A stretch of DNA of 64,000 nt from Leisingera coralii (lineage in GTDB: Bacteria > Pseudomonadota > Alphaproteobacteria > Rhodobacterales > Rhodobacteraceae), in NCBI RefSeq assembly GCF_049056525.1, contig NZ_JBHUPT010000014.1, positions 62,001-126,000 of the forward strand. Direction: 5' to 3'. A program made the position numbers and the translations under genes. The notes under the pieces were generated by a model. It saw only the letters and a list, made by a program, of their open reading frames with translations. It was not told where the DNA came from and did no database searches. Shown piece after piece: positions 7,174 through 15,532 of the stretch; the stretch's first letter is position 1, and each line of letters opens with the position of its first letter.

Positions 7174-8583
7174 CGCCTTTGCAGCCGCGCCCCTTGCGGC
7201 CAAAGCCCGCAGTTCTCCGGCACAGGCGGCGATCCCGGCCACGGTGTGCGGCGGCAGGCTGCGGATGGCGGCCAGATGGGCCAGAACAGCATGATGCGGC
7301 ACAACCGGGGCAGGGGCCTCGGCCGTATCCTCCGGCTCAGGGGCTTGAACGGGCGCTTCTGCTGCCGCCGTTCTGTCTTGCGGCGGCCCCGCCTCAGTGT
7401 CCGCGTCCGGGTCAAAGCCGGAGGCGAATTCCAGCGCATCCACCTGCCGCGCGGCCACGTCCAGATCATGCGGCGGGAAGGAGGCCGCAGGGTCAGCCGC
7501 TTCCGCTTCATCCTCGGTTTCGCCCTCCGCCAGCGACGCGGCAAAGGGTTCAGCACCCGTGCCAAAGTCCAGCGGTTCATCGGGCTGAAGCCCCGCCGCC
7601 GCGACCAGGGTGTCCTGTGCCGGCTCTGCATGCGGTTCGGTTTCGGCAGGCCGCGCGGTGTCCTCCGCGGCGGGCGCTTGCGCTGCTGCCTCAGATGCAT
7701 CCTCCGATTCCGCCGGGTCAGCTTGCGCGGGCGGCGGCTCAAGCGGCGCAGGGCGGTCTGCCGGAGCGGGCTCCTGCGGGGCGGCTTCTGCCGGGGGAGC
7801 GTCTTCGGGCGTTTCCCCCGCGGCGGCATCGCTCCACGGCGAGACGGTATCGGTTTCTGCCGCCGGAGCGGGGTCTTCCGCCGCCAGCTCTTGTGCAGCA
7901 GCCATGCTGGAGCCGGGCTGGCCGGCCTCGGCCTCTGCCTCGGCTTCCGCCTCTGCGGCGGGCGGGGACAGATCCATCCGCATCTGCGGCGCTTGCGCAT
8001 CGGCCGGTTCCGGCGGGCTGTCAGGCTCTGCAGCGTCAGGATCCAAAGGCGTGTCCGGAAGGCTGTCCGGGGCGGCAGGGCTGACCGCGGCGGGGGCCCC
8101 TGCCGGTTCCTGCAGAGTGTCTTCTGCTGCGGCTTCCGGTTCAGGCCCGGCGGCGGGCTGCTGCGGGAAGCCGACCACGTTGCTGGTGTCAGGACCGGCA
8201 CCGGCCGCATCCTGCGCGGCCTGCTCATGGCTCAGATCCAGCGAGCTTTGCCAGTCATCGCCCAGCTTGTCCGCAGGCGGCGCCGCGGGGTGGTCCTCGG
8301 CTGCGGCGTCCACCGGGTGCGAGAACTCCGCCACATGGGCGGCGCCATGCTCGCGCAGCAGCGCCTGCACCTCCTTGATCGACATCCCGTCGTCATGCAG
8401 CAGTTTCTTGATGCCGCCCAGAAGCCGCATATCCGCAGGCCGGTAATAGCGCCGCCCGCCGGCGCGCTTCACGGGTTTGACCTGGGTGAACTTGCTCTCC
8501 CAGAAGCGCAGGACATGCGCCTGCACGCCCAGCCAGTCCGCAACTTCGCTGATGGTGCGGAAGGCGTCCGGTGATTTTGACAT
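7135..8583 (-). CDS. MerR-family regulator with long acidic low-complexity tail
   Basis: 482 residues. The first 75 form a MerR-type winged helix (ISEVADWLGVQAHVLRFWESKF, then GGRRYYRPADMRLLGGIKKLL). About 390 residues of Ala, Pro, Glu and Asp follow with no recognisable fold until a short helical C-terminus. No effector-binding domain or metal-site cysteines are seen. It lies 16 bp after ihfA on the same strand, an arrangement I recall from other Rhodobacteraceae, so it may be co-expressed with IHF. The last residues are encoded by the triple-hairpin element. The target genes are unknown. Confidence 0.88.
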   Translation of the reverse strand: MSKSPDAFRTISEVADWLGVQAHVLRFWESKFTQVKPVKRAGGRRYYRPADMRLLGGIKKLLHDDGMSIKEVQALLREHGAAHVAEFSHPVDAAAEDHPAAPPADKLGDDWQSSLDLSHEQAAQDAAGAGPDTSNVVGFPQQPAAGPEPEAAAEDTLQEPAGAPAAVSPAAPDSLPDTPLDPDAAEPDSPPEPADAQAPQMRMDLSPPAAEAEAEAEAEAGQPGSSMAAAQELAAEDPAPAAETDTVSPWSDAAAGETPEDAPPAEAAPQEPAPADRPAPLEPPPAQADPAESEDASEAAAQAPAAEDTARPAETEPHAEPAQDTLVAAAGLQPDEPLDFGTGAEPFAASLAEGETEDEAEAADPAASFPPHDLDVAARQVDALEFASGFDPDADTEAGPPQDRTAAAEAPVQAPEPEDTAEAPAPVVPHHAVLAHLAAIRSLPPHTVAGIAACAGELRALAARGAAAKAPESGADSGPEIT

Positions 8584-8599
8584 GGCTCAATTGGTCCCG

Positions 8600-8902
8600 T
8601 TATTTACGGTTGCCGTCTGCCACGCGGTCTTTCATCAGGTGGGAGGGCCGGAAGGTCAGCACGCGGCGCGGCTGAATCGGCACTTCTTCGCCGGTCTTCG
8701 GGTTGCGCCCGACCCGGGCAGACTTGTCCCTTACGCTGAATGTCCCGAACGAGGAGATCTTCACCTGTTCACCGCGCACCAGGGCGTCCGACATATGCTG
8801 CAGCATGCTTTCCACCAGCTGCGCGCTTTCGTTGCGCGACAGGCCGACTTCCCGGAAAACTGCTTCACTCAAATCCATTCGTGTCAGTGTTTTTTCGCCC
8901 AT
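8600..8902 (-). CDS. ihfA: Integration host factor subunit alpha
   Basis: 100-residue DNA-bending protein that works as a heterodimer with IhfB in replication, recombination and transcription. The beta-arm signature GRNPKTGEEVPIQPRRVLTF carries the intercalating proline, and KISSFGTFSVRDK precedes it. ATG 8902 follows ggggatt; a start 9 codons upstream would add unrelated residues. It lies between fabH and the merR-type gene on the minus strand. IhfB is not in this window. Confidence 0.94.
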   Translation of the reverse strand: MGEKTLTRMDLSEAVFREVGLSRNESAQLVESMLQHMSDALVRGEQVKISSFGTFSVRDKSARVGRNPKTGEEVPIQPRRVLTFRPSHLMKDRVADGNRK

Positions 8903-9003
8903 ACCAATCCCCGTTGTTTGCCAAAGCATATGGCGCGGGGAAATTCCCTGTCAATATCAATGAATTGCGCGGGGTGTTTCGGGCAGGAATCCGGGCGGAA
9001 CGG

Positions 9004-9978
9004 TTACCAGCGCAACACAACGGCGCCCCAGGCCAGACCGCCGCCGATGGCTTCGGTCACGATCAGGTCGCCTTCTTTGATCTGGCCGCGCTCTTTGCCG
9101 ACAGACAGGGCAAGCGGAATGGAGGCGGCGGAGGTATTGCCGTGATCCTGCACGGTTACCACAACGTTGTCCATGCTCAGGCCCATTTTCTTGGCGGTGC
9201 CCTGGATGATGCGGATATTGGCCTGATGCGGCACGATCCAGTCCACGTCCGCGGCCGAAAGCCCGGCGCGGTCCAGAGCCGTGTTCGCAGTAGAGGCGAG
9301 CTTTTCGACCGCGTGGCGGAACACCTGGTTGCCCTGCATCCGCAGATAGCCGGTCGATTGGGTCGACGAAACGCCGCCATCGACGTAGAGAAGATCCTTG
9401 TAGCGGCCGTCCGAGTTGAGGTCGGTGGCCAGAATGCCGCGGTCCTTGTTGGTGCCTGCCAGCTCCTGGCCCTCCAGCAGCAGCGCCCCGGCGCCATCGC
9501 CGAACAGCACGCAGGTGGAGCGGTCGGTCCAGTCCATGATCCGGCTGAAGGTCTCGGCGCCGATCACTAGCACCCGTTCCGCCTGGCCCGAGGCGATCAG
9601 CGCATTGGCGTTACTCAGGGCATAGACAAAGCCCGCACAGACCGCCTGCACGTCAAACGCAAAGCCCTTGGTCATGCCCAGCTTGGACTGCACCATGGTG
9701 GCGGCAGAGGGGAAGGTGAGGTCGGCGGTGGAAGTGGCCACGATAATGGCGTCCACATCTTCAGCCGTCAGGCCTGCATCCGCCAAAGCGCGCTCTGCAG
9801 CCTTGGCAGCCATATCCGATGTGGTTTCTCCCTCAGCGGCGAAATGGCGGCGTTCAATGCCGGACCGGGACCGGATCCATTCGTCCGAAGTGTCCAGCGA
9901 GGCCTCGAATTCCGCGTTTTCAACCACCCGTTCAGGGAGATAGTGGCCTGTGCCAACAACTACCGCGCGTCGCGTCAT
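9004..9978 (-). CDS. fabH: 3-oxoacyl-ACP synthase III (KAS III)
   Basis: Condenses acetyl-CoA with malonyl-ACP to start type II fatty acid synthesis. 324 residues. The Cys-His-Asn triad is visible: Cys114 in QAVCAGFVYA, His251 in VPHQAN and Asn281 in HGNTSAAS. GDGAGALLLEG is also typical. ATG 9978 begins the canonical TRRAVVVGTGHYLPE; upstream in-frame codons run into plsX. Sixteen bases separate it from plsX, so plsX and fabH are surely one operon, as in E. coli yceD-rpmF-plsX-fabH. Confidence 0.96.
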   Translation of the reverse strand: MTRRAVVVGTGHYLPERVVENAEFEASLDTSDEWIRSRSGIERRHFAAEGETTSDMAAKAAERALADAGLTAEDVDAIIVATSTADLTFPSAATMVQSKLGMTKGFAFDVQAVCAGFVYALSNANALIASGQAERVLVIGAETFSRIMDWTDRSTCVLFGDGAGALLLEGQELAGTNKDRGILATDLNSDGRYKDLLYVDGGVSSTQSTGYLRMQGNQVFRHAVEKLASTANTALDRAGLSAADVDWIVPHQANIRIIQGTAKKMGLSMDNVVVTVQDHGNTSAASIPLALSVGKERGQIKEGDLIVTEAIGGGLAWGAVVLRW

Positions 9979-9994
9979 CCGGTGCCTGCCTATT

Positions 9995-11107
9995 TCAGTC
10001 TTTTTCAGTGGCCGCCCGCAGAGCGCGGGGGGCAGTATTATCTTGGGTATGCGCGCCGGCAGATGCAACCCGCGCCGCCAGTTTTTCGGCGAATCCGTGC
10101 TGAGCCAGGCGGAAGGCGAGCTTCACCGCCGCCGAGACGCCGGTGGCGTCCGCGCCGCCGTGGGATTTCACCACGGTGCCGTTGAGGCCCAGGAACACCC
10201 CGCCGTTGACCCGGCGCGGGTCCATCCGCTTGGACAGCCGCTTGAGCGAGGTCATCGCCAGCAGCGCCGCGATCTTCGACAGGAAGGAATACTGGAACGC
10301 TTCGCGCAGCGCAGTGCGCATCACCCGGGCGGTGCCTTCGCCGGTCTTGATCGCCACATTGCCGGTAAAGCCGTCGGTGACGATCACGTCCACCGCATTG
10401 CCGGGAATGTCGCTGCCTTCGACAAAGCCCACGAACTCATAGTTCGCCTGGGCCGCATTGTCCGCAATCAGACCATAGGCCTCTTTCAGCTCAGCGCGGC
10501 CCTTGTGCTCCTCAGTGCCGACGTTCAGCAGCCCCACCCTCGGGCAGGCGATGTCCATCGAGTTGCGCACATAGGAAGTGCCCATCAGGGCGTATTGCAG
10601 CAGATCCTCGGCATCCGCCTTCACGTCGGCGCCGACGTCCAGCATCACGTTGAACCCCTGCGGGTTCAGCGACGGCCACAGGATGGCGATGGCCGGGCGG
10701 TTGATGCCGGGAAGCTTGCGCAGGCGCAGCATCGACAGCGCCATCAGCGCGCCGGTGTTGCCGCAGGAAACCGCGCCCGCCGCCTCGCCGTTCTTGACCG
10801 CCTCCAGGGCGGCCCACATCGAGGTGCCCTTGCCGTTGCGCATCACCTGGGAGGGCTTGTCCTCCATCGTCACCACATCGCGGGCATCGCGAATTTCGAC
10901 GCGGCCCTTGAGCGCGCGTTTCTTGGCGACCAGAGGTGTCAGCTGTTCGGCGGGGCCGTGCAGGATGAACCCGATATCCGGGTTCTTCTGTGCCGACATG
11001 GCAATGCCGGCCACCACAACTGCGGGGCCGGCGTCTCCGCCCATGGCGTCAACAGAAATGATGATGCGGCCGGCTTCTGCCTGATTTTTCGCGGGTTTAC
11101 CCGTCAT
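9995..11107 (-). CDS. plsX: Phosphate acyltransferase PlsX
   Basis: Makes acyl-phosphate from acyl-ACP for the PlsY route to phosphatidic acid; a peripheral membrane enzyme. 370 residues. ISVDAMGGDAGP at residue 17 is the family's opening signature, and AVSCGNTGALMA and VTDGFTGNVAIKT are conserved. The C-terminal about 20 residues are variable. It sits between rpmF and fabH, the usual arrangement coupling ribosome and lipid genes. Confidence 0.96.
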   Translation of the reverse strand: MTGKPAKNQAEAGRIIISVDAMGGDAGPAVVVAGIAMSAQKNPDIGFILHGPAEQLTPLVAKKRALKGRVEIRDARDVVTMEDKPSQVMRNGKGTSMWAALEAVKNGEAAGAVSCGNTGALMALSMLRLRKLPGINRPAIAILWPSLNPQGFNVMLDVGADVKADAEDLLQYALMGTSYVRNSMDIACPRVGLLNVGTEEHKGRAELKEAYGLIADNAAQANYEFVGFVEGSDIPGNAVDVIVTDGFTGNVAIKTGEGTARVMRTALREAFQYSFLSKIAALLAMTSLKRLSKRMDPRRVNGGVFLGLNGTVVKSHGGADATGVSAAVKLAFRLAQHGFAEKLAARVASAGAHTQDNTAPRALRAATEKD

Positions 11108-11144
11108 GCGAAAGCCTGCCTGGCATCAGGATCCTGTTCGTGGC

Positions 11145-11351
11145 TTACGCCGCGTCCTCGTCGATCTCGATTTCGTCAGCTGCCGCGACGATTTCCTTGT
11201 CGTCGTAATGGCCGCAGGACGGGCACACGTGGTGCGGGCGCTTCAGCTCGCCGCAGTTGCCGCATTCGTTCGGGTTCGCAGCAACCAGTGCATCGTGCGC
11301 GCGGCGGTTGTTGCGGCGCGATTTGGATACTTTGTTCTGTTGGACGGCCAT
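11145..11351 (-). CDS. rpmF: 50S ribosomal protein L32
   Basis: 68 residues. It starts MAVQQNKVSKSRRNNRRAHD and contains a zinc-ribbon with two CxxC pairs (CGNCG and CPSCG), so this is the zinc-binding C+ form of L32. The tail is acidic. It is 37 bp upstream of plsX and 225 bp downstream of the yceD-like gene. Confidence 0.97.
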   Translation of the reverse strand: MAVQQNKVSKSRRNNRRAHDALVAANPNECGNCGELKRPHHVCPSCGHYDDKEIVAAADEIEIDEDAA

Positions 11352-11576
11352 GTCTCAACCTTTGTCTGTTTGGGCCTTGGGGCCATCCCCGCGGCGCGAT
11401 TGCATTCGTGTTCGATCGGTGTGACGTGCGTTTAGGCGCCTGCCTCAGCATTGTCCAACCAAAAATTCCGATGAGCGCGCGAAAATACTGCGAATCTCCG
11501 GCGGCGCAAGGAGTTTTTTAGGGCAGGGGCGCGGCTGGCGCCAGATGCAATTTCCGCATGTGCAAAAATTCTGCGC

Positions 11577-12113
11577 TCAGTCCTCATCTTTCAGCTGCCC
11601 GCGCAGCGCAGCGAGCCCGGCAAAGGGCTTGGTGTCCTCGTCCCGCATCGGCGCCACACCCTCTTCGGCATAGACCGCTTCGCCGAGTTCGGCGCCGTCC
11701 TTGCGCGGGTAGGGCGGGATGTGCAGCGCCAGCGCCTCGGCCATCACCGCGGCCGGGTCGATGTGGGTGCCCAGCGGCTCGATGCTGTCGTCCTCGGGCA
11801 TCTCCACCTCAGTGCCTTCCGGGGTCTCGAAATTGGTGACATAGGTGAGGCTGACCTTTTCCTCGATCCGGGTGGTCACCGGCTCCAGCGTCACCACGCA
11901 ATCCTGCACCACGGTGGCGCCCAGGCTGCCGGTCAGCTGCCAGTCGCGCTTGCCCAGGGCCTTGATCTCTCCGGTGAAGCGGACCTTGCGCAGGGCATTC
12001 ACCCCCAGCTCCGCGGCCAGGGCGGCCAGCTCCTCCTTGCCCGGGATGATTTCAAAGGCGGTCGGGGTGTTCTGCGGCAGGTCCGCCACCCGCAAAGCAG
12101 TGCTCTCAGACAT
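11577..12113 (-). CDS. yceD: YceD/DUF177 family protein
   Basis: 178 residues. The central QDCVVTLEPVTTRIEEKVSLTY stretch and the acidic middle (VEMPEDDSIEPL) match DUF177. The family is linked to 23S rRNA accumulation and ribosome assembly and is nearly always beside rpmF. It heads the minus-strand rpmF-plsX-fabH-ihfA run and is divergent from bamE, with 100 bp between the starts that must hold both promoters. The 225 bp between it and rpmF hold no gene I can see. Confidence 0.88.
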   Translation of the reverse strand: MSESTALRVADLPQNTPTAFEIIPGKEELAALAAELGVNALRKVRFTGEIKALGKRDWQLTGSLGATVVQDCVVTLEPVTTRIEEKVSLTYVTNFETPEGTEVEMPEDDSIEPLGTHIDPAAVMAEALALHIPPYPRKDGAELGEAVYAEEGVAPMRDEDTKPFAGLAALRGQLKDED

Positions 12114-12213
12114 GTTAGGGGACTTTCGTTTCTTGAACCGGAAGCGGTCATTAGGTAATCGGGTTGAAAGACGTATTCAAGCCGCGCAGTGCGGCGAGGC
12201 TCGGGGGGCCCTC

Positions 12214-12687
12214 ATGTTTGCAAAGGCGTTTCATTACAAGTCCGTTCTGCGCGGCGCGGTATTTGCAGCAGCCGGACTGGCGCTGGCGGCCTGCACATCG
12301 GTCTACCGCAAGCATGGCTACGTGCCGACGCCCGGCCAGCTGGCCGAGGTGGTGCCGGGGATCGATACCCGGGATTCGGTGGCCGAAACCATCGGTGTGC
12401 CGTCCTCGACCGGTGTGCTGAACGACAGCGGCTACTACTATGTGGCGACCCGCTTCCGCCATTATGGCGCCACCGCGCCGGAACCGGTGGCGCGGGACCT
12501 GGTGGCAATCAGCTTTGACGCCCAGGGCGTGGTGGAGGGGATCCGGCGCTACAGCCTGGAAGACGGCAAGGTGGTGCCGCTGGAGCGGCGGGTGACCAGT
12601 TCCAGCGTGCAGGACAGCACCTTCCTGCGCCAGCTTCTGGGCAACCTCGGAAACTTCGGCCCGGATCAGTTCCTCAATAACGAATAG
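12214..12687 (+). CDS. bamE: Outer membrane lipoprotein BamE (SmpA/OmlA)
   Basis: 157-residue lipoprotein. The signal peptide ends LALAAC, with Cys27 as the lipidation site. The SmpA/OmlA fold follows: VPTPGQLAEVVPGIDTRDSV, then an IGVPSSTGV stretch and YYVATRFRHYG. BamE is the small accessory lipoprotein of the BAM machine that folds outer membrane beta-barrels. The open frame extends upstream into the convergent-strand yceD region; ATG 12214 with ggcgaggc upstream gives the signal peptide. Single gene, divergent from yceD. Confidence 0.9.
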   Translation: MFAKAFHYKSVLRGAVFAAAGLALAACTSVYRKHGYVPTPGQLAEVVPGIDTRDSVAETIGVPSSTGVLNDSGYYYVATRFRHYGATAPEPVARDLVAISFDAQGVVEGIRRYSLEDGKVVPLERRVTSSSVQDSTFLRQLLGNLGNFGPDQFLNNE

Positions 12688-12767
12688 CCCGGCTTCACGG
12701 CTGTGCCGCAGCGCCTACGTCAGGGGATGCGCGCCGCAACAGCGCGGGCCTGCAGCAGGGGGCAGCG

Positions 12768-13514
12768 ATGGCAGAGCCGGATGTTTTGCTGAGCAAGGGG
12801 CAATACCGCGCCCGCCTTGCCTTTGGGGCGGCGGATATTGCCGCGGCGCAAACATTGCGGGCGCTGTGCTTCCGGACCCCCGCCACCGATTGCGACGCCT
12901 TTGACGGCCTCTGCGCGCATGTTCTGGTCGAGCACACAGGCACCGGCGCGCTGGTCTGCTGTTTCCGGCTGCTGGTGCTGGAGAGCGGCGCGGAGCTGGA
13001 GCGCAGCTATGCGGCGCAATTCTATGATCTGCAGGGGCTTCAGGGCTTCGCGGGCCGGATGGTGGAGCTGGGCCGTTTCTGCATCCATCCTGACTGGCAC
13101 GACCCGGACATCCTGCGCATTGCCTGGGGGGCAATCACGGCGTTTGTCGATGGGGGCGGCGTGCAGATGCTGTTTGGCTGCTCCTCCTTTGCCGGCACGT
13201 CGGCAGAGGCCTATCTGGACGCCTTTGCCCTGCTCAAGCACCGCCACCTGGCCCCTGATCACTGGCGGCCAAAGGTGAAGGCACCCGATGTGTTCCGCTT
13301 TGCCGCCCGGCTGCGGCGCAAGCCGGATGCGAAACGGGCGATGCTGGCGATGCCGCCCTTGCTGCGCAGCTACCTGATGATGGGCGGCTGGGTCAGCGAT
13401 CATGCGGTAATCGACCCCCACATGAACACGCTGCATGTGTTCACGGGCTTGGAAATCGGGGCCATCCCGGCAGCCCGCAAACGGTTGCTGCGGGCGGTGG
13501 CCGGGCGGTTTTGA
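12768..13514 (+). CDS. olsB: Ornithine-acyl-ACP N-acyltransferase (OlsB-like)
   Basis: 248 residues of the OlsB/hemolysin-like GNAT family. Supporting stretches are VELGRFCIHPDW near residue 99 and MLFGCSSFAGTSAE near residue 137. OlsB attaches a 3-hydroxyacyl chain to ornithine, giving lyso-ornithine lipid, a phosphorus-free membrane lipid useful under phosphate limitation. The partner olsA is not adjacent: the next gene is an ABC-F ATPase. The stop codon overlaps a short repeated 3' motif. Related acyl-homoserine-like or glutamine-lipid acyltransferases cannot be fully excluded. Confidence 0.75.
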   Translation: MAEPDVLLSKGQYRARLAFGAADIAAAQTLRALCFRTPATDCDAFDGLCAHVLVEHTGTGALVCCFRLLVLESGAELERSYAAQFYDLQGLQGFAGRMVELGRFCIHPDWHDPDILRIAWGAITAFVDGGGVQMLFGCSSFAGTSAEAYLDAFALLKHRHLAPDHWRPKVKAPDVFRFAARLRRKPDAKRAMLAMPPLLRSYLMMGGWVSDHAVIDPHMNTLHVFTGLEIGAIPAARKRLLRAVAGRF

Positions 13515-13533
13515 GTATTTTGGGAAAGATGAA
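13510..13533 (+). repeat. Short 3'-end motif (gagtattt..ggaaagatgaa), copy 1
   Basis: TTTGAGTATTT followed by TGGGAAAGATGAA spans the olsB stop codon. The same string, with one difference, is at 33914-33936 between two other genes. Confidence 0.6.
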
Positions 13534-13577
13534 CGGGGAGCGTTGACGTGATTTTGCCGCCGGGGTAGCTGGCTGGC

Positions 13578-15386
13578 ATGGCACGTATTCCTCTTTTGCA
13601 GATGTCCGGCATTTCCCTCACCTTCGGGGGCGATCCGGTTTTCGCCAACCTCGATCTGGTGGTGCAGCCCGGCGACCGGGTGGCGCTGGTGGGCCGCAAC
13701 GGCTCGGGAAAATCCACCCTGATGAAGGTGATGGCGGGGATTGTTGAAGCCGATCAGGGTGACATCGTGGTGCCGCCGGGCAAGTCGGTGGGCTACATGG
13801 AGCAGGATCCCAAGATGGAGGGGTTCGCGACACTCGGCGATTTTGCCGCCAGCGAGCTGGACCCCGGCGAGATGTACAAGGTGGAGCGCGCAGGCGAGGG
13901 GCTGAAGTTCGATCCCGCACGGCCCGTCGAGACCGCCTCCGGCGGCGAGCGCCGCCGTGCCGCGCTGGCCAAGCTGATGGCCGAAGCACCGGACCTGATG
14001 CTGCTGGACGAGCCGACCAACCATTTGGATATCGAGGCGATCACCTGGCTGGAAAACGAGCTGAAGGCCACCCGGGCGGCCTTTGTGCTGATCTCCCACG
14101 ACCGTGCGTTCCTGCGGGCGCTGACCCGCGCGACCCTGTGGGTGGACCGCGGCGAGGTGCGGCGCCAGGAGAAGGGGTTTGAGCATTTCGAGGCCTGGCG
14201 CGACAAGGTCTGGGAAGACGAGGACATGCAGCGCCACAAGCTGAACCGCCTGATCAAGTCGGAAAGCCGCTGGGCGGTGGAAGGCATCTCTGCCCGCCGC
14301 AAGCGCAACATGGGCCGGGTGCGGGCGCTGCAGGACCTGAAGGCGGAACGCTCTGCCCAGATCAAGCGCCAGGGTGCCGCCGAGATGGCGCTGGAGGCGG
14401 GTCCCAAATCGGGCCGCAAGGTGATCGAGGCCGAAGGGCTGAGCAAGGCGTTCGGCGGCAAGCAGATCGTCAAGGACTTCTCGCTGAAGGTGCAGCGCGG
14501 CGACCGGGTGGCCTTTGTCGGCCCCAATGGCGCGGGGAAAACCACGCTGCTGAAAATGCTCCTGGGCATGGAAGAGCCGGATACGGGAACCGTGCAGCTG
14601 GGCACCAACCTGGAGATCGCCCTGTTCGACCAGACCCGCGACCAGCTGGACGGCGATTCGACCCTGTGGGAGAACTTGACCGCGGATCCCTTGCTGGGGA
14701 TTTCCGGCAAGGCGGATCAGGTGATGGTGCGCGGCCAGCCCAAGCATGTGGTGGGCTACCTCAAGGAATTCCTGTTCGACGAACGCCAGGCGCGGGCGCC
14801 GGTTCGGTCGCTGTCGGGCGGCGAGAAGGCGCGGCTGCTGCTGGCGCGTCTGATGGCGCGGTCCTCGAACCTCTTGGTGCTGGACGAACCCACCAACGAC
14901 CTGGATGTCGAGACGCTGGACCTGCTGCAGGAGCTCTTGGACAATTACGACGGCACCGTGCTGCTGGTCAGCCACGACCGGGATTTCCTGGACCGGGTGG
15001 CGACCACGACAATTGCGATGGAGGGCGACGGCAAGGCCACGGCTTACGCCGGCGGCTGGAGCGATTACATTGCGCAGCGCGGGCCGCTGGAGGTGGCGGA
15101 ACGGCCTGAGAAGGTGAAACCGGCAAAGCCAAAGCCCAAGCAGGAGAGCCAGCCCAAGGACGGCCTCAGCTTCAAGGAAAAGCACCGGCTGGAAGCGCTG
15201 CCGGGCGAGATCGAGCGCCTCGAGGCGGAGATCGGCAAGCTGCAGGAACTGATGGCGGATCCGGAGCTGTTCACCCGCGAGCCGGTCAAGTTCAAGAAGG
15301 CCACAGAGGCGCTGGTGGAGCGGCAGGAAAAGCTGGCGGCCGCCGAGGAAGAATGGCTGCTGCTGGAGGAAAAGGCCGAAAGCTGA
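13578..15386 (+). CDS. uup: ABC-F family ATPase, Uup-like
   Basis: 602 residues with two ABC cassettes and no membrane segments. First cassette: Walker A GRNGSGKST (about residue 40), signature ASGGERRRAAL, Walker B LMLLDEPTNHLD. Second: GPNGAGKTT (about 315), LSGGEKARLLLARL, LLVLDEPTNDLD. The last 70 residues are a predicted coiled coil (LEALPGEIERLEAEIGKLQ), the DNA/ribosome-binding tail typical of Uup. ABC-F proteins act on the ribosome or, for Uup, in replication-linked events. A second, different ABC-F protein lies at 56051. Confidence 0.88.
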   Translation: MARIPLLQMSGISLTFGGDPVFANLDLVVQPGDRVALVGRNGSGKSTLMKVMAGIVEADQGDIVVPPGKSVGYMEQDPKMEGFATLGDFAASELDPGEMYKVERAGEGLKFDPARPVETASGGERRRAALAKLMAEAPDLMLLDEPTNHLDIEAITWLENELKATRAAFVLISHDRAFLRALTRATLWVDRGEVRRQEKGFEHFEAWRDKVWEDEDMQRHKLNRLIKSESRWAVEGISARRKRNMGRVRALQDLKAERSAQIKRQGAAEMALEAGPKSGRKVIEAEGLSKAFGGKQIVKDFSLKVQRGDRVAFVGPNGAGKTTLLKMLLGMEEPDTGTVQLGTNLEIALFDQTRDQLDGDSTLWENLTADPLLGISGKADQVMVRGQPKHVVGYLKEFLFDERQARAPVRSLSGGEKARLLLARLMARSSNLLVLDEPTNDLDVETLDLLQELLDNYDGTVLLVSHDRDFLDRVATTTIAMEGDGKATAYAGGWSDYIAQRGPLEVAERPEKVKPAKPKPKQESQPKDGLSFKEKHRLEALPGEIERLEAEIGKLQELMADPELFTREPVKFKKATEALVERQEKLAAAEEEWLLLEEKAES

Positions 15387-15417
15387 AGCGGCTCTTTTCA
15401 ATTAGGACAGAGAGGCT

Positions 15418-15490
15418 GACCAAATGTTTCGCGCGCGAAACATTTGGTCAAAGTTCCTGCCGTAAAACTTTGGAATTCATCAGGAAATTC
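15418..15490. repeat. Hairpin cluster with 32-bp perfect palindrome
   Basis: The half-site GACCAAATGTTTCGCG (15418-15433) is followed directly by its exact reverse complement (to 15449). CAAAGTT (15449-15455) then pairs with AACTTTG (15466-15472), and GAATT with AATTC at 15473-15490. It sits between convergent genes and may be a bidirectional terminator; the layout recalls the triple-hairpin element. Confidence 0.75.
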
Positions 15491-15532
15491 TAAGCGCAGG
15501 TTAAGGCGGCGGGCGCTGCCCTGACCGTCCGG

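Noticed and set aside
6880..8574. Long Arg-rich plus-strand frame over tRNA-Pro and the merR-type gene
   Set aside because: Runs through a tRNA and is a shadow of the Ala/Glu/Pro-rich MerR tail; no ribosome site.
12720..15401. 893-residue minus-strand frame
   Set aside because: Opposite-strand shadow of olsB and the ABC-F gene; the plus-strand frames carry intact catalytic motifs.
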